A DNA stretch of 64,000 nucleotides from Flemingiibacterium sp045534235 (lineage in GTDB: Bacteria; Bacillota; Clostridia; Oscillospirales; CAG-272): the NCBI GenBank assembly GCA_045534235.1, contig JAZSJI010000089.1:30492-94491 (forward strand), in the 5' to 3' direction. The notes beneath the pieces are model-generated. The model saw only the letters and a program-made list of their open reading frames with translations. It had not been told where the DNA came from and ran no database searches. The position numbers were made by a program, and so were the translations under genes. Each line of letters starts with the position of its first letter. Positions within the stretch are counted from its first letter, which is position 1. This document shows positions 49,018 through 56,663 of this stretch, piece after piece.

Positions 49018-50592
49018 TCAGTCAAATTTTATCCGAACGAGCCTTGCGTATATGAGATATACCGTGGCCGACGGAGCAAATATTGCCGCCGCCTTCCATA
49101 CGTTCGTCACAAGCGACGCATCGTACGGATCGTCGGAAATCAAATGCGACAGCACGGCGCATATCGAAAATACGATGATGCCGCCAATTGCTATTTTGAT
49201 GATTTTGAATACGGTGTTTTTATTAAACAGCCCTTTAAAACGAGCTGCCGCGAAAATAATAAGCACGACTGCCGCCGCAGCTTGTCCTATGGCATTTGCA
49301 AGTCCGACAGCGCCGATATCAAGCACGTCAAGCGTCGTCAAGACGGCATCCGCAGTGAGATTTGCAAGTATGCCAACAAGTGCCGCGTACATCGGTACGC
49401 GCGGCTGACCTTTAGCGTAAAAGGTGCGCGAAAACAGTTCAATAACGCAGAAAAACGGCATTGCGGGAAGTATGAAGCGCAGTGCGCGCGCGGTATTGTA
49501 CGCATCATCCGCCCCAAACTCGCCGCGCATATAAACGATAGCCACGCCCTCTCCCGCAAGCACAACCGCCGCCGCCATAAACGGCACGATGATAAAGAGG
49601 GACGAGATAAGCCCGCTTCTCACGGTGGTGTAAAAGCTCTCTGTGTCACCGCTCGCCGATAGGCGCGATATTTTCGGGAAGGTATAGTTGCATATACTGT
49701 AGGTCAGTATGCCAGCGACAATGAGATATAGATTGGAAGCATAGTCAAAAACGGTGGTCGCGCCGTCAATAACGCCATTCGCAGCTACTCTCGCCGCGAA
49801 ATATTGTCCAAGCAGCGTGCCTGCCGGCAAAAGCCACGAGCCGACCATAATGGGCGGTGCCATTTTGAGCGCCTTTTTGAGCGCGGGATTTTTGAAATCA
49901 AGCAGCAGGCGGTATTTAAAGCCCTGCCTCCAAAGGGGTATCAGAAGCGTTAATAGCTGCAGTACCCACGACGCAAGGTACGCCACAGCAAGTCCGTATA
50001 CGCTTTTGTCGCCAAGCGGTGCATCGAGCAAAAGCAGATACAGCACCACTCCGAGATTTGAAACGGCACTTATAAGCGCGGGCGCGATAAACGAGCCCTT
50101 CGACTGAAGCACCCCAACGAGCGTATAAGCCGCGCCCGAAAAAATAACGAGTGGGAACATTACGCGCGTGAGCGTGACGGCAAGATCTACCGTTGCCGCG
50201 TCAAGACCGTTTGTAATAAGCCCGACAAGCGGCTTTGCGAATACTATGCCGAGTACGGCAAGCACGCCGCAGACGAGAATTATAAAATTAACGAACACGC
50301 ACGCAAATCGGTCTGCCTCGTCGCTTGCAGAGCGGTCAGTGTCGTTTTTCTTAAAGCTGTTGTAAACGGGCACAAAGCAGCCGAGTATTGCCGCGGATAA
50401 GATCAAATCAAAAGCCGTAAGCGGAAGTCTTGTCGCAGCGGTAATGGCGTTCGCCTCCCACGACGCGCCGTAAGCACTCGCCTGGAGCACTCCGCGAAGC
50501 ATTCCGAGAAGCTTTGCGATAACGGTCGCCCCCATCATCAAAGCAACTGTGCCCGCCGCCCGTCCGCCGCGCCTTGAAGCGTTTTTATTCAT
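49018..50592 (-). CDS. murJ: Lipid II flippase MurJ (MviN family)
   Basis: Protein of 524 aa with about 14 membrane helices of the MOP superfamily. Features: AGTVALMMGATVIAKLLGML at the N-terminus, YGASWEANAITAATRLP, FVPVYNSF, LTRVMFPLVIFSGAAYTLVG, and RTFYAKGQPRVPMYAALVG, typical of MviN/MurJ. It moves lipid II, or related undecaprenyl-linked precursors, across the membrane. The ATG is chosen because GAGG lies 6 nt upstream; it lies within the end of trmD (8-nt overlap). Its position before the O-antigen-ligase-like gene leaves open that it serves another lipid-linked glycan. Confidence 0.93.
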   Translation of the reverse strand: MNKNASRRGGRAAGTVALMMGATVIAKLLGMLRGVLQASAYGASWEANAITAATRLPLTAFDLILSAAILGCFVPVYNSFKKNDTDRSASDEADRFACVFVNFIILVCGVLAVLGIVFAKPLVGLITNGLDAATVDLAVTLTRVMFPLVIFSGAAYTLVGVLQSKGSFIAPALISAVSNLGVVLYLLLLDAPLGDKSVYGLAVAYLASWVLQLLTLLIPLWRQGFKYRLLLDFKNPALKKALKMAPPIMVGSWLLPAGTLLGQYFAARVAANGVIDGATTVFDYASNLYLIVAGILTYSICNYTFPKISRLSASGDTESFYTTVRSGLISSLFIIVPFMAAAVVLAGEGVAIVYMRGEFGADDAYNTARALRFILPAMPFFCVIELFSRTFYAKGQPRVPMYAALVGILANLTADAVLTTLDVLDIGAVGLANAIGQAAAAVVLIIFAAARFKGLFNKNTVFKIIKIAIGGIIVFSICAVLSHLISDDPYDASLVTNVWKAAAIFAPSATVYLIYARLVRIKFD

Positions 50593-51325
50593 CGCCGTCC
50601 TCAACTATTGCAACGCCATCGGCGGAAAGGAGATCGGGGCGACATTCGCGCGTCTTTTTGAGTGCCTCCTCGCGCCGCCACTTTTCAATGTTGGCGTGGT
50701 GTCCCGAAAGGAGCACCTCGGGCACTAATTTTCCGTGAAAATCGTACGGGCGCGTGTACTGCGGATACTCGAGCATACCCGACGCAATACTTTCGCCGCG
50801 CCAGCAATCCTCGTTTGTAAGTACACCGTCGAGCATACGCGAAACGCAGTCGACAAGCACGCACGCGGGAAGCTCGCCTCCCGTCAGCACGTAATCGCCG
50901 ATAGAAAGCTCCTCGTCGACAATTTCTTCGATAATGCGCTCGTCCACGCCCTCGTAGTGACCGCAAAGAATTATTATGTTATCGTATTTCGTAAGCTCGT
51001 ACGCGTGCCGCTGCGTAAGCACCTTGCCGCGCGGCGACATATATATCACGCGCCGCTTGACAGGCTCTGTGCGAGCCTCGTCCGCCTGCCTTTGCTCGTC
51101 GATTATCGACTTGTAGCAGCCGTATATCGGCACGGCGCTCATAAGCATTCCCATTCCGCCGCCGTACGGCGTGTCATCAACGCGGCGGTGCTTGTTTTCA
51201 GAAAAGTCGCGGATATTGTGAGAGTGTATCTCAACGAGTCCGCCCTCCTGCGCACGACCTATGATGCTCGAGCCGAGCACCATATCGACAACGTCGGGAA
51301 AAAGCGTCATAATGTCAAAGCGCAT
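50585..51325 (-). CDS. trmD: tRNA (guanine-37-N1)-methyltransferase TrmD
   Basis: Protein of 246 aa, SPOUT methyltransferase that makes m1G37 and prevents frameshifting. Motifs: MRFDIMTLFPDVVDMVLGSS, DDTPYGGGMGMLM, the SAM trefoil-knot region IILCGHYEGVDERII and SIGDYVLTGGELPACVLVD, and HHANIEKWRREEALKKT at the end. The ATG has GGAGG 9 nt upstream and overlaps the rimM stop by 11 nt, so translation is coupled. The usual partner genes rpsP and rplS are absent here. Confidence 0.97.
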   Translation of the reverse strand: MRFDIMTLFPDVVDMVLGSSIIGRAQEGGLVEIHSHNIRDFSENKHRRVDDTPYGGGMGMLMSAVPIYGCYKSIIDEQRQADEARTEPVKRRVIYMSPRGKVLTQRHAYELTKYDNIIILCGHYEGVDERIIEEIVDEELSIGDYVLTGGELPACVLVDCVSRMLDGVLTNEDCWRGESIASGMLEYPQYTRPYDFHGKLVPEVLLSGHHANIEKWRREEALKKTRECRPDLLSADGVAIVEDGDE

Positions 51326-51851
51326 CGGTAATGACCTCCGCGTCGCCCTCAAACATTCCTGCAATGGGCGCGAGATAAACGCCGTCGTCGTCGATGTGAC
51401 CTATAAACTCGTCAACCGCCGGGACGAGTACTTCTTTGCCATCGTCAGTCTTAACCACGAAAATATCCGAAGCCACGCTCTCAATATAGTCCGCGAGCAC
51501 ACCAAGACGCTTTCCTGTATTCTCGTCAAATACGTCAAGCCCGATAATATCCGCCACAAATACGCGGTCGTCGTCGATCTCTATATCGTCGCGGTCGGCA
51601 TACACCACGCGGTTTTTGAGCAGCGTCGCCGCCTCGATTGAATCTACACCGTAAAAATACACGAGCGCACAGCCCTTGTGCACAGAGGCCTTGGTAACTT
51701 CAAGCGGCAAATATTCATCTTTCTTTTTATAGTAAAGCGTTTTAAGCTCGCAGATCACCTCGGGGCTGTCGCACCAAGAGTCGATCTTGCACGCACCGCG
51801 CACACCGTGTGTATTTATGATCTTTCCGCATTCAAGATACTTTTCTTTCAT
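51315..51851 (-). CDS. rimM: 16S rRNA processing protein RimM
   Basis: Protein of 178 aa with RimM N-terminal beta-barrel (LECGKIINTHGVRGACKIDS, residues 5-24) and the PRC barrel (DIIGLDVFDENTGKRLGVLA through EVLVPAVDEFIG). It helps assemble the 30S head by binding S19. The ATG is chosen since GGAGG lies 6 nt upstream; the frame is open 12 codons further up. First gene of a six-gene leftward run ending with the DUF4330 pair. Confidence 0.96.
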   Translation of the reverse strand: MKEKYLECGKIINTHGVRGACKIDSWCDSPEVICELKTLYYKKKDEYLPLEVTKASVHKGCALVYFYGVDSIEAATLLKNRVVYADRDDIEIDDDRVFVADIIGLDVFDENTGKRLGVLADYIESVASDIFVVKTDDGKEVLVPAVDEFIGHIDDDGVYLAPIAGMFEGDAEVITDAL

Positions 51852-51963
51852 TTTGTCCTCCGAATATGATTTAATATCCGTGTACACAGTTAACCATTAT
51901 ATATTGTAGCATATTATTATGGAATATTCAAGGAAATTTCGCAAATTTTTATTCTGTGCGCAC

Positions 51964-51998
51964 AAAAAATATCCGCCGCACCATAGAGATGCGGCGGA
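51964..51998 (-). terminator. Terminator after zinc-ribbon membrane protein gene
   Basis: Read leftward: 9-bp stem TCCGCCGCA with TGCGGCGGA (9-nt loop) then TATTTTTTGTG. The ~110 bp between it and rimM are AT-rich and probably carry the rimM operon promoter, with no hexamer pair I would assign firmly. Confidence 0.85.
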
Positions 51999-52003
51999 AT
52001 TTA

Positions 52004-52438
52004 TCAGGTTTTTGCATCAAATCGCGTCTTACATACGGGACAAGTGATCACGATCTCGCCTTTTCCCTTCGGCACGCGAAGATTATTCCCACACTTGGGG
52101 CAGGAAAAATATTTGTGCGTGCGTATGTCGCGAAGCTTGCTGAACTGAAGCTTGAACCACTTTTTTATCATTTTCCAAAGGTTCAGAAACATCATATTCT
52201 CGCGATATCTCGCCTGTCTGTTTTTCGAAAGCACGCGAAAAAGTGCCCACGCGAGAAGCGCATAGCTAACTATCTGTAAAAGCAGCGACGGAATAAAGAA
52301 CTTCGAAGCGAGTAGTGTGGAAATAAAGGATATTATAAGCGAAATTATCACTATCGTGTAGCCAAGCTTATCAACGCCGTAGCGACCGTAGAAGAACCTT
52401 ACAAGCGCCTGCTTGATTTTTGTAAGTAAGTTGTTCAT
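52004..52438 (-). CDS. Two-helix membrane protein with C-terminal zinc ribbon
   Basis: Protein of 144 aa not assigned to a named family. Two hydrophobic segments (about residues 30-48, TIVIISLIISFISTLLAS, and 52-68, IPSLLLQIVSYALLAWALF) are followed by a basic linker (FRVLSKNRQARYRENM) and a C-terminal rubredoxin-like ribbon with CPKCGNN and CPVCKTRFD. Both ends are predicted inside, so the ribbon would face the cytoplasm. Similar small proteins occur in Clostridia as hypothetical proteins. The ATG has GGAGG 6 nt upstream. It is divergent from the Mrp gene. Confidence 0.82.
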   Translation of the reverse strand: MNNLLTKIKQALVRFFYGRYGVDKLGYTIVIISLIISFISTLLASKFFIPSLLLQIVSYALLAWALFRVLSKNRQARYRENMMFLNLWKMIKKWFKLQFSKLRDIRTHKYFSCPKCGNNLRVPKGKGEIVITCPVCKTRFDAKT

Positions 52439-52545
52439 ATTCTCCTCCAAAGCGAGTATATGCGATAATTATACTACAAAAATGCGTACTATTCTGCTGT
52501 AAATCTTCAACAAAGCGTAAAAATTTCATTAAAAATCTAAAAGCC

Positions 52546-52574
52546 TTGCAAAATAAATTTTTTTGAGTTATAAT
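52546..52574 (+). promoter_or_regulatory. Sigma-A promoter for Mrp/NBP35 gene
   Basis: TTGCAA and TATAAT are separated by 17 bp, 37 bp before the ATG, within the divergent 173-bp gap. Confidence 0.75.
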
Positions 52575-52611
52575 ATATTTAGCATAATTTTGAAAGGAGT
52601 ATCTTTTAGCA

Positions 52612-53469
52612 ATGATTCACGATGATACGCAGGCAGCACCCGAGTCCTCTTGTACTCACGACTGCTCCTCCTGCTCCACAAATTGCTCTTCGAGAGAAAA
52701 AACAAGCCTTCTCGAAAAGCCGCACGAGCTCTCACATGTAAAAAAGGTCATCGGTATCGTCAGCGGTAAGGGCGGCGTCGGTAAGTCCATCGTCACCTCT
52801 ATGCTGTCCGTGCTTATGAACCGCCTCGGTTACAGCACCGCCATTCTCGATGCAGACATCACCGGTCCCTCCATTCCCAAGGCATTCGGCGTCAAGGGCG
52901 AGGTAACAGGCGATGGCGTTGGCGGCATCTTCCCGCTTGAGTCGAAGACCGGCATCAAGATGATGAGCGTAAACCTTCTTCTTCCCGAGGAGACTACTCC
53001 CGTAGTTTGGAGAGGTCCCGTTATCGCAGGAACTGTTAAGCAGTTCTGGACGGACGTTATCTGGGACGACGTAGACTTTATGTTCGTGGATATGCCTCCG
53101 GGAACGGGCGACGTTCCGCTGACTGTATTCCAGTCTATTCCGCTCGACGGCATTATTATCGTAACCAGCCCCCAGGAGCTTGTTTCGATGATAGTTTCCA
53201 AGGCGGCTAATATGGCGCAGATGATGAATATTCCCGTGCTCGGACTCGTTGAGAATATGTCTTACTTCAAGTGCCCCGACTGCGGCAAGAATTACAACAT
53301 CTACGGCGAGAGCCACATCGCCGAGGTGGCAGAAAAGTTCGGCTACGACGTACTCGCAAAGATGCCTATAGACCCCCGTCTTGCAGCACTCTGCGACAAG
53401 GGTATGCTTGAGCTTATGGAAAACGACTACCTCGATGCGGCAGCAAAGAAGCTTGAAGAACTTCTTTAA
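52612..53469 (+). CDS. Mrp/NBP35 family Fe-S cluster carrier ATPase
   Basis: Protein of 285 aa. Deviant Walker A GIVSGKGGVGKSIVTSML (about residues 48-65), Walker A' ILDADITGPSIPKAF, Walker B FMFVDMPPGTGDVPLTV and the Fe-S-binding CxxC pair in SYFKCPDCGKNYNIYG near residue 222 define the family, which binds and transfers a bridging [4Fe-4S] cluster between subunits. An additional Cys-rich N-terminus (CTHDCSSCSTNCSS, residues ~14-27) is present, similar in idea to the N-terminal cluster of eukaryotic NBP35. AAAGGAG lies 10 nt before the ATG. Monocistronic, with terminator following. Confidence 0.95.
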   Translation: MIHDDTQAAPESSCTHDCSSCSTNCSSREKTSLLEKPHELSHVKKVIGIVSGKGGVGKSIVTSMLSVLMNRLGYSTAILDADITGPSIPKAFGVKGEVTGDGVGGIFPLESKTGIKMMSVNLLLPEETTPVVWRGPVIAGTVKQFWTDVIWDDVDFMFVDMPPGTGDVPLTVFQSIPLDGIIIVTSPQELVSMIVSKAANMAQMMNIPVLGLVENMSYFKCPDCGKNYNIYGESHIAEVAEKFGYDVLAKMPIDPRLAALCDKGMLELMENDYLDAAAKKLEELL

Positions 53470-53480
53470 AACAAATATAA

Positions 53481-53512
53481 ATCACCGCTCTTATGGAGCG
53501 GTGATTTTGTTT
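53481..53512. terminator. Terminator between Mrp and amidase genes
   Basis: A 10-bp stem ATCACCGCTC with GAGCGGTGAT and TTATG loop, then TTTGTTT. It separates convergent genes and can act both ways. Confidence 0.85.
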
Positions 53513-54074
53513 ACACATTTAGCGCCGTACCGGATATCAGCCCTTCAAAGCAGGAGCCGACGAAGCGCTCATCTGTGCGGTATCCATCGATATGCAGATA
53601 GCGTATGCGGCTGTAATTGTAGCGTGAGAGCGGACGGTTATACGCATCGTTGCTGTGCGCGGATACAAGATAAGTGCGCCTTCCGTATCCCGTGACGAGC
53701 AGGGTGTGATAGTAGTCGCCGTCGGCGTTTCCGAGCTGTATCACGTCGCCGAGCGAGAGTATCTCGCCTCTGTCGACCTCGCGGCCGAACGGGCCAAGCC
53801 CGTTTCCGACGCCCTCTGTATTGCCCGTGAGGAAGTTGTAGAAAAACTCCACACCCGTCCACGCCGCAGCACGGTCGTCGGCAGACAGATAGTACCAACC
53901 AAAATCAGGTGTAAAATTCATCTGACAGCAGCCCGCGAGTATGCACTGCGACACAAAATTCGTACAGTTTCCGCCGCCGCCCGTAAAATCAAAGAACAGT
54001 GGGTTTCTGTCAAGCGCCCATCTGCGTGCATAGGCAAGCGCGCGCAGGCGGTCGTATTCTCGTATTTCAGGCAT
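53511..54074 (-). CDS. Amidase-domain protein (Amidase_6, papain-like)
   Basis: Protein of 187 aa consisting of one putative amidase domain. The catalytic Cys is in GGGGNCTNFVSQCILAG (about residue 38), the His in GDYYHTLLVTGY, and an Asn/Asp pair in SAHSNDAYNRPLS; WYYLSADDRAAAWTGVEFFYNF fits the family between them. Most family members are secreted or sit behind wall-binding domains, but no signal peptide is present here: the protein starts MPEIREYDRLRALAYARRWA directly after GGGAGG. It may act inside, in the mother cell, or be released on lysis. The substrate (peptide or wall amide bond) is unknown. Confidence 0.88.
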   Translation of the reverse strand: MPEIREYDRLRALAYARRWALDRNPLFFDFTGGGGNCTNFVSQCILAGCCQMNFTPDFGWYYLSADDRAAAWTGVEFFYNFLTGNTEGVGNGLGPFGREVDRGEILSLGDVIQLGNADGDYYHTLLVTGYGRRTYLVSAHSNDAYNRPLSRYNYSRIRYLHIDGYRTDERFVGSCFEGLISGTALNV

Positions 54075-54103
54075 ATATGTACCTCCCTTTGGTACAGTAT
54101 ATG

Positions 54104-54139
54104 CCAAAAAGCAGAGTGTGTTAACACTCTGCTTTTTGG
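54104..54139 (-). terminator. Terminator after orphan lipoprotein gene
   Basis: A perfect 16-bp stem CCAAAAAGCAGAGTGT with its complement around GTTA; read leftward the right arm ends in CTTTTTGG. It also crowds the promoter region of the amidase gene, leaving only about 30 bp for one. Confidence 0.85.
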
Positions 54140-54140
54140 T

Positions 54141-55838
54141 TTATCTCATAACGTAGTCATCAATGCTACGCCTTTCCCACTCAATACCTGTTGGAGAAAC
54201 GTTTGCATAAAGCTCGATTTCCTCGCCGTTTTGAACTACCTTGAATGTACAGTTCATCTGTTTGGGCGCGAGATAATCCTCATACATCTCCTTATATCTT
54301 TCCTCGTCCTCTGCTTTTGCCTGACGGATATATTCAACCTTGTCGGGATCTCTGTTGTAGTAGATATACGTCATATTGTAATTGAACGTCGCCTCGTTGC
54401 CGTTTTCTTTCCAATCGGAGATAGTCAGACTTTGTACGTCGTAATAAGGATCGTAAACTCTGTGGAACTCCCCCCACAAAAATCTCTCAGCCCTTTTGTA
54501 AAGCCCTGTACCCTGCGATCCCGTATCCTCTTCGTGTGGCATAGCAAACGTCATAGGTAAAGGTGTGCTTTCGCTGACAGAAAGCATTTTATTCTCAAGA
54601 GAATCACATATAAAATGAACAAATCCGCAGTATTCGTAAATATGGCCGGTAACTGTACCTGCCGGCTCCTGCTTTAATTCCATGGTTGATCCGTCGCGCC
54701 ACTCAAACGTAAGGTCAGCGCTGAAATATCCGGTAGTTTCGTCGTACTCATAAGGACCGAAATATTTGCCGCCGGCATCAGTTCCGTCAATATATGAATA
54801 AATTTCCACGTTATCGCCCGAAAATACGATGTACATTGATCGTATACCGCCCGCGCCGTACGATTTGGTGCGATGCTCGCCTTCGAGTTTCCCGGAATAT
54901 GGCTTTCCGTTCTCCAAAACCGCCGGCTTTATAATAGTTTCCACCTCTTCAACAGACACAACAGCGCCGTCCTTGCAGGTGATTCGGTAAGTGTAATATA
55001 GTATGCCCGGTGTGGTAAAATCGTTTCTTTTCGCCACGGTTACGTAGCCGTTGGTGTAACCCTCGGTTGAAGGATATATTCCCACGTTCGAGTATGTCGA
55101 ATAGGCGTAGTAAAGCACGTCACCGTAAGCTGAAACGGGATACAAATATTCGCGGCTTGCGCTGTTACATTCAAGCGGCAGTATGTATTCAATCGGCTGT
55201 GATGTAATCACCGGCGGTTCGGTCGTATCTGCAGCTGGATGGCTTGAAAAGCTCACATTCACATTTTTTATAATACCGTCAATTATCTCTGCTTCATTTT
55301 CAACCTTTTGCGTACCCTCCATAGGCTCAATGCAGATATACGCATAGTGGGTACGGTCAAGCGATAAAAGATAATAATACTCGCGCTCAAGCTCATCCAC
55401 AAATTTCTCATAAATTCCCTGCTTTATAAGGTCGTCCACCATAGGCTCGGGAATACCCATTGAAAAGGCACGCGTTGGATAATTCCCCTCAAACTCACGC
55501 GCAAGTACCGTGTTATACGCCACAGCATATCCTTGTGAAGCACGGCTTACGACCGCATTCTGCTCACAGCCGTCATCGCAAAGAAGAAGCTGACAGTCGG
55601 TCACTTCAAAGCCACTGCCCTCTATAGCAAGCGTTATCGTACCGTTGCCGTGTGTGGGTGTGTCGTCGGTGCGATAGACGTCGTCACAGCGATATATCGG
55701 CAGCGATATCGTTTTATCTGTATACGTTATAGCAGCACTACCGTCATCGTTTGACGCGCAGGCAAAAAGGAGCGTTACCGCTAAAAGCAGTGCAAAGCAG
55801 GATATAAAAGTTACGTAAAAATTTTTTCGTGCGAACAT
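54141..55838 (-). CDS. Large orphan lipoprotein
   Basis: Protein of 565 aa that I cannot assign to a family. Residues 1-27 are a lipoprotein signal with lipobox LFAC (Cys27), followed by an Asp/Ser-rich spacer. The N-terminal half contains Tyr-rich stretches (FVDELEREYYYLLSLDRTHY) and a proline-rich spacer AADTTEPPVITSQPIEYILP near residue 215; the C-terminal half has beta-type repeats with WRDGSTMELKQEPAGTVTGH and ends with a module of conserved look (MTYIYYNRDPDKVEYIRQAK, then MNCTFKVVQNGEEIELYANV). The ATG is preceded by AAGGGG at 8 nt. It is surface-anchored; binding or structural roles are equally possible. Confidence 0.8.
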   Translation of the reverse strand: MFARKNFYVTFISCFALLLAVTLLFACASNDDGSAAITYTDKTISLPIYRCDDVYRTDDTPTHGNGTITLAIEGSGFEVTDCQLLLCDDGCEQNAVVSRASQGYAVAYNTVLAREFEGNYPTRAFSMGIPEPMVDDLIKQGIYEKFVDELEREYYYLLSLDRTHYAYICIEPMEGTQKVENEAEIIDGIIKNVNVSFSSHPAADTTEPPVITSQPIEYILPLECNSASREYLYPVSAYGDVLYYAYSTYSNVGIYPSTEGYTNGYVTVAKRNDFTTPGILYYTYRITCKDGAVVSVEEVETIIKPAVLENGKPYSGKLEGEHRTKSYGAGGIRSMYIVFSGDNVEIYSYIDGTDAGGKYFGPYEYDETTGYFSADLTFEWRDGSTMELKQEPAGTVTGHIYEYCGFVHFICDSLENKMLSVSESTPLPMTFAMPHEEDTGSQGTGLYKRAERFLWGEFHRVYDPYYDVQSLTISDWKENGNEATFNYNMTYIYYNRDPDKVEYIRQAKAEDEERYKEMYEDYLAPKQMNCTFKVVQNGEEIELYANVSPTGIEWERRSIDDYVMR

Positions 55839-55863
55839 ATTTCTTGCCCCTTTCTTTAGGTTC

Positions 55864-55885
55864 ATTCTATTGGACGTAATAGAAT
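55864..55885. repeat. Inverted repeat in the lipoprotein/TRIC divergent region
   Basis: ATTCTATT and AATAGAAT form a perfect 8-bp inverted repeat with a 6-bp centre, just upstream of the lipoprotein start; the left arm read leftward contains TAGAAT, a possible -10. It could be an operator. Confidence 0.45.
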
Positions 55886-55914
55886 AAAAAAAGTTCCCGT
55901 TACATCAAATTTTC

Positions 55915-55943
55915 TTGCAAATATTTTTAATGTGTGCTATAAT
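55915..55943 (+). promoter_or_regulatory. Sigma-A promoter for TRIC-CapA-radical SAM operon
   Basis: TTGCAA and TATAAT are separated by 17 bp, about 60 bp before the TRIC gene start. Confidence 0.75.
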
Positions 55944-56003
55944 CAATGTGTTGTAACATTTCATATACTGAAAAGTACTATCCTTACATATCGGAGTAAA
56001 TAT

Positions 56004-56663
56004 ATGACCGAAATAATCAAAATACTCGAAATTATCGGCACGGTCGCCTTCGCCGTATCGGGCGCGCTCGTTGCAATCGGCGCAAGCCTTGACATCTTCG
56101 GCGTTGTGTTCATCGGCTGTATCACCGCATTTGGCGGCGGAATAATGCGCGACCTTATCCTTGGCATACATCCGCCCGCGGTATTCAGGAGCCACCATAT
56201 GTGCCTGCTCGCCGCACTCGTATCGGTGATCGTTTTCGTGATTTCATACGTCGAGCGCCACAAATTCACCTCATTCAGACAACGCATCGAGCATATGAAC
56301 AACCTTTTCGACGCGCTCGGACTCGCAGCGTTTTCCGTAATCGGCGCGGAAATAGCCTTCGCAAACGGATTTTATGACAACGGCTTTATCGTCGTTATGC
56401 TCGGAATGATAACGGGTGTTGGCGGCGGTATTATCCGCGACGTGCTCACAGATACAACGCCGTATGTTTTCAAAAAGCACGTGTACGCACTCGCGTCTAT
56501 CGGCGGAAGCCTTCTTTATTTTATTCTCCGAACGTACGTCGGCGACAGCCCGTACGTTTCCCTCGCGCCGATGCTTCTCGTTATAGCCGTGCGAATGCTC
56601 GCGGCAAAATACCGTTGGAGCTTACCCAAAATCCACCTTGACGATAAGGAAGATACACCGTGA
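56004..56663 (+). CDS. Trimeric intracellular cation (TRIC) channel family protein
   Basis: Membrane protein of 219 aa with seven predicted helices in two repeats (UPF0126/YadS family). Repeat one: FAVSGALVAIGASLDIFGVV then ITAFGGGIMRDLILGIHPP; repeat two: AAFSVIGAEIAFANGFYDNG then ITGVGGGIIRDVLTDTTPYV. The paired GGGIxRD loops are the family hallmark at the lipid-lined pore. Bacterial members conduct K+ and some may carry amino acids. The ATG is chosen because CGGAG lies 8 nt upstream. The stop overlaps the start of the next gene (GTGA). Confidence 0.95.
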   Translation: MTEIIKILEIIGTVAFAVSGALVAIGASLDIFGVVFIGCITAFGGGIMRDLILGIHPPAVFRSHHMCLLAALVSVIVFVISYVERHKFTSFRQRIEHMNNLFDALGLAAFSVIGAEIAFANGFYDNGFIVVMLGMITGVGGGIIRDVLTDTTPYVFKKHVYALASIGGSLLYFILRTYVGDSPYVSLAPMLLVIAVRMLAAKYRWSLPKIHLDDKEDTP

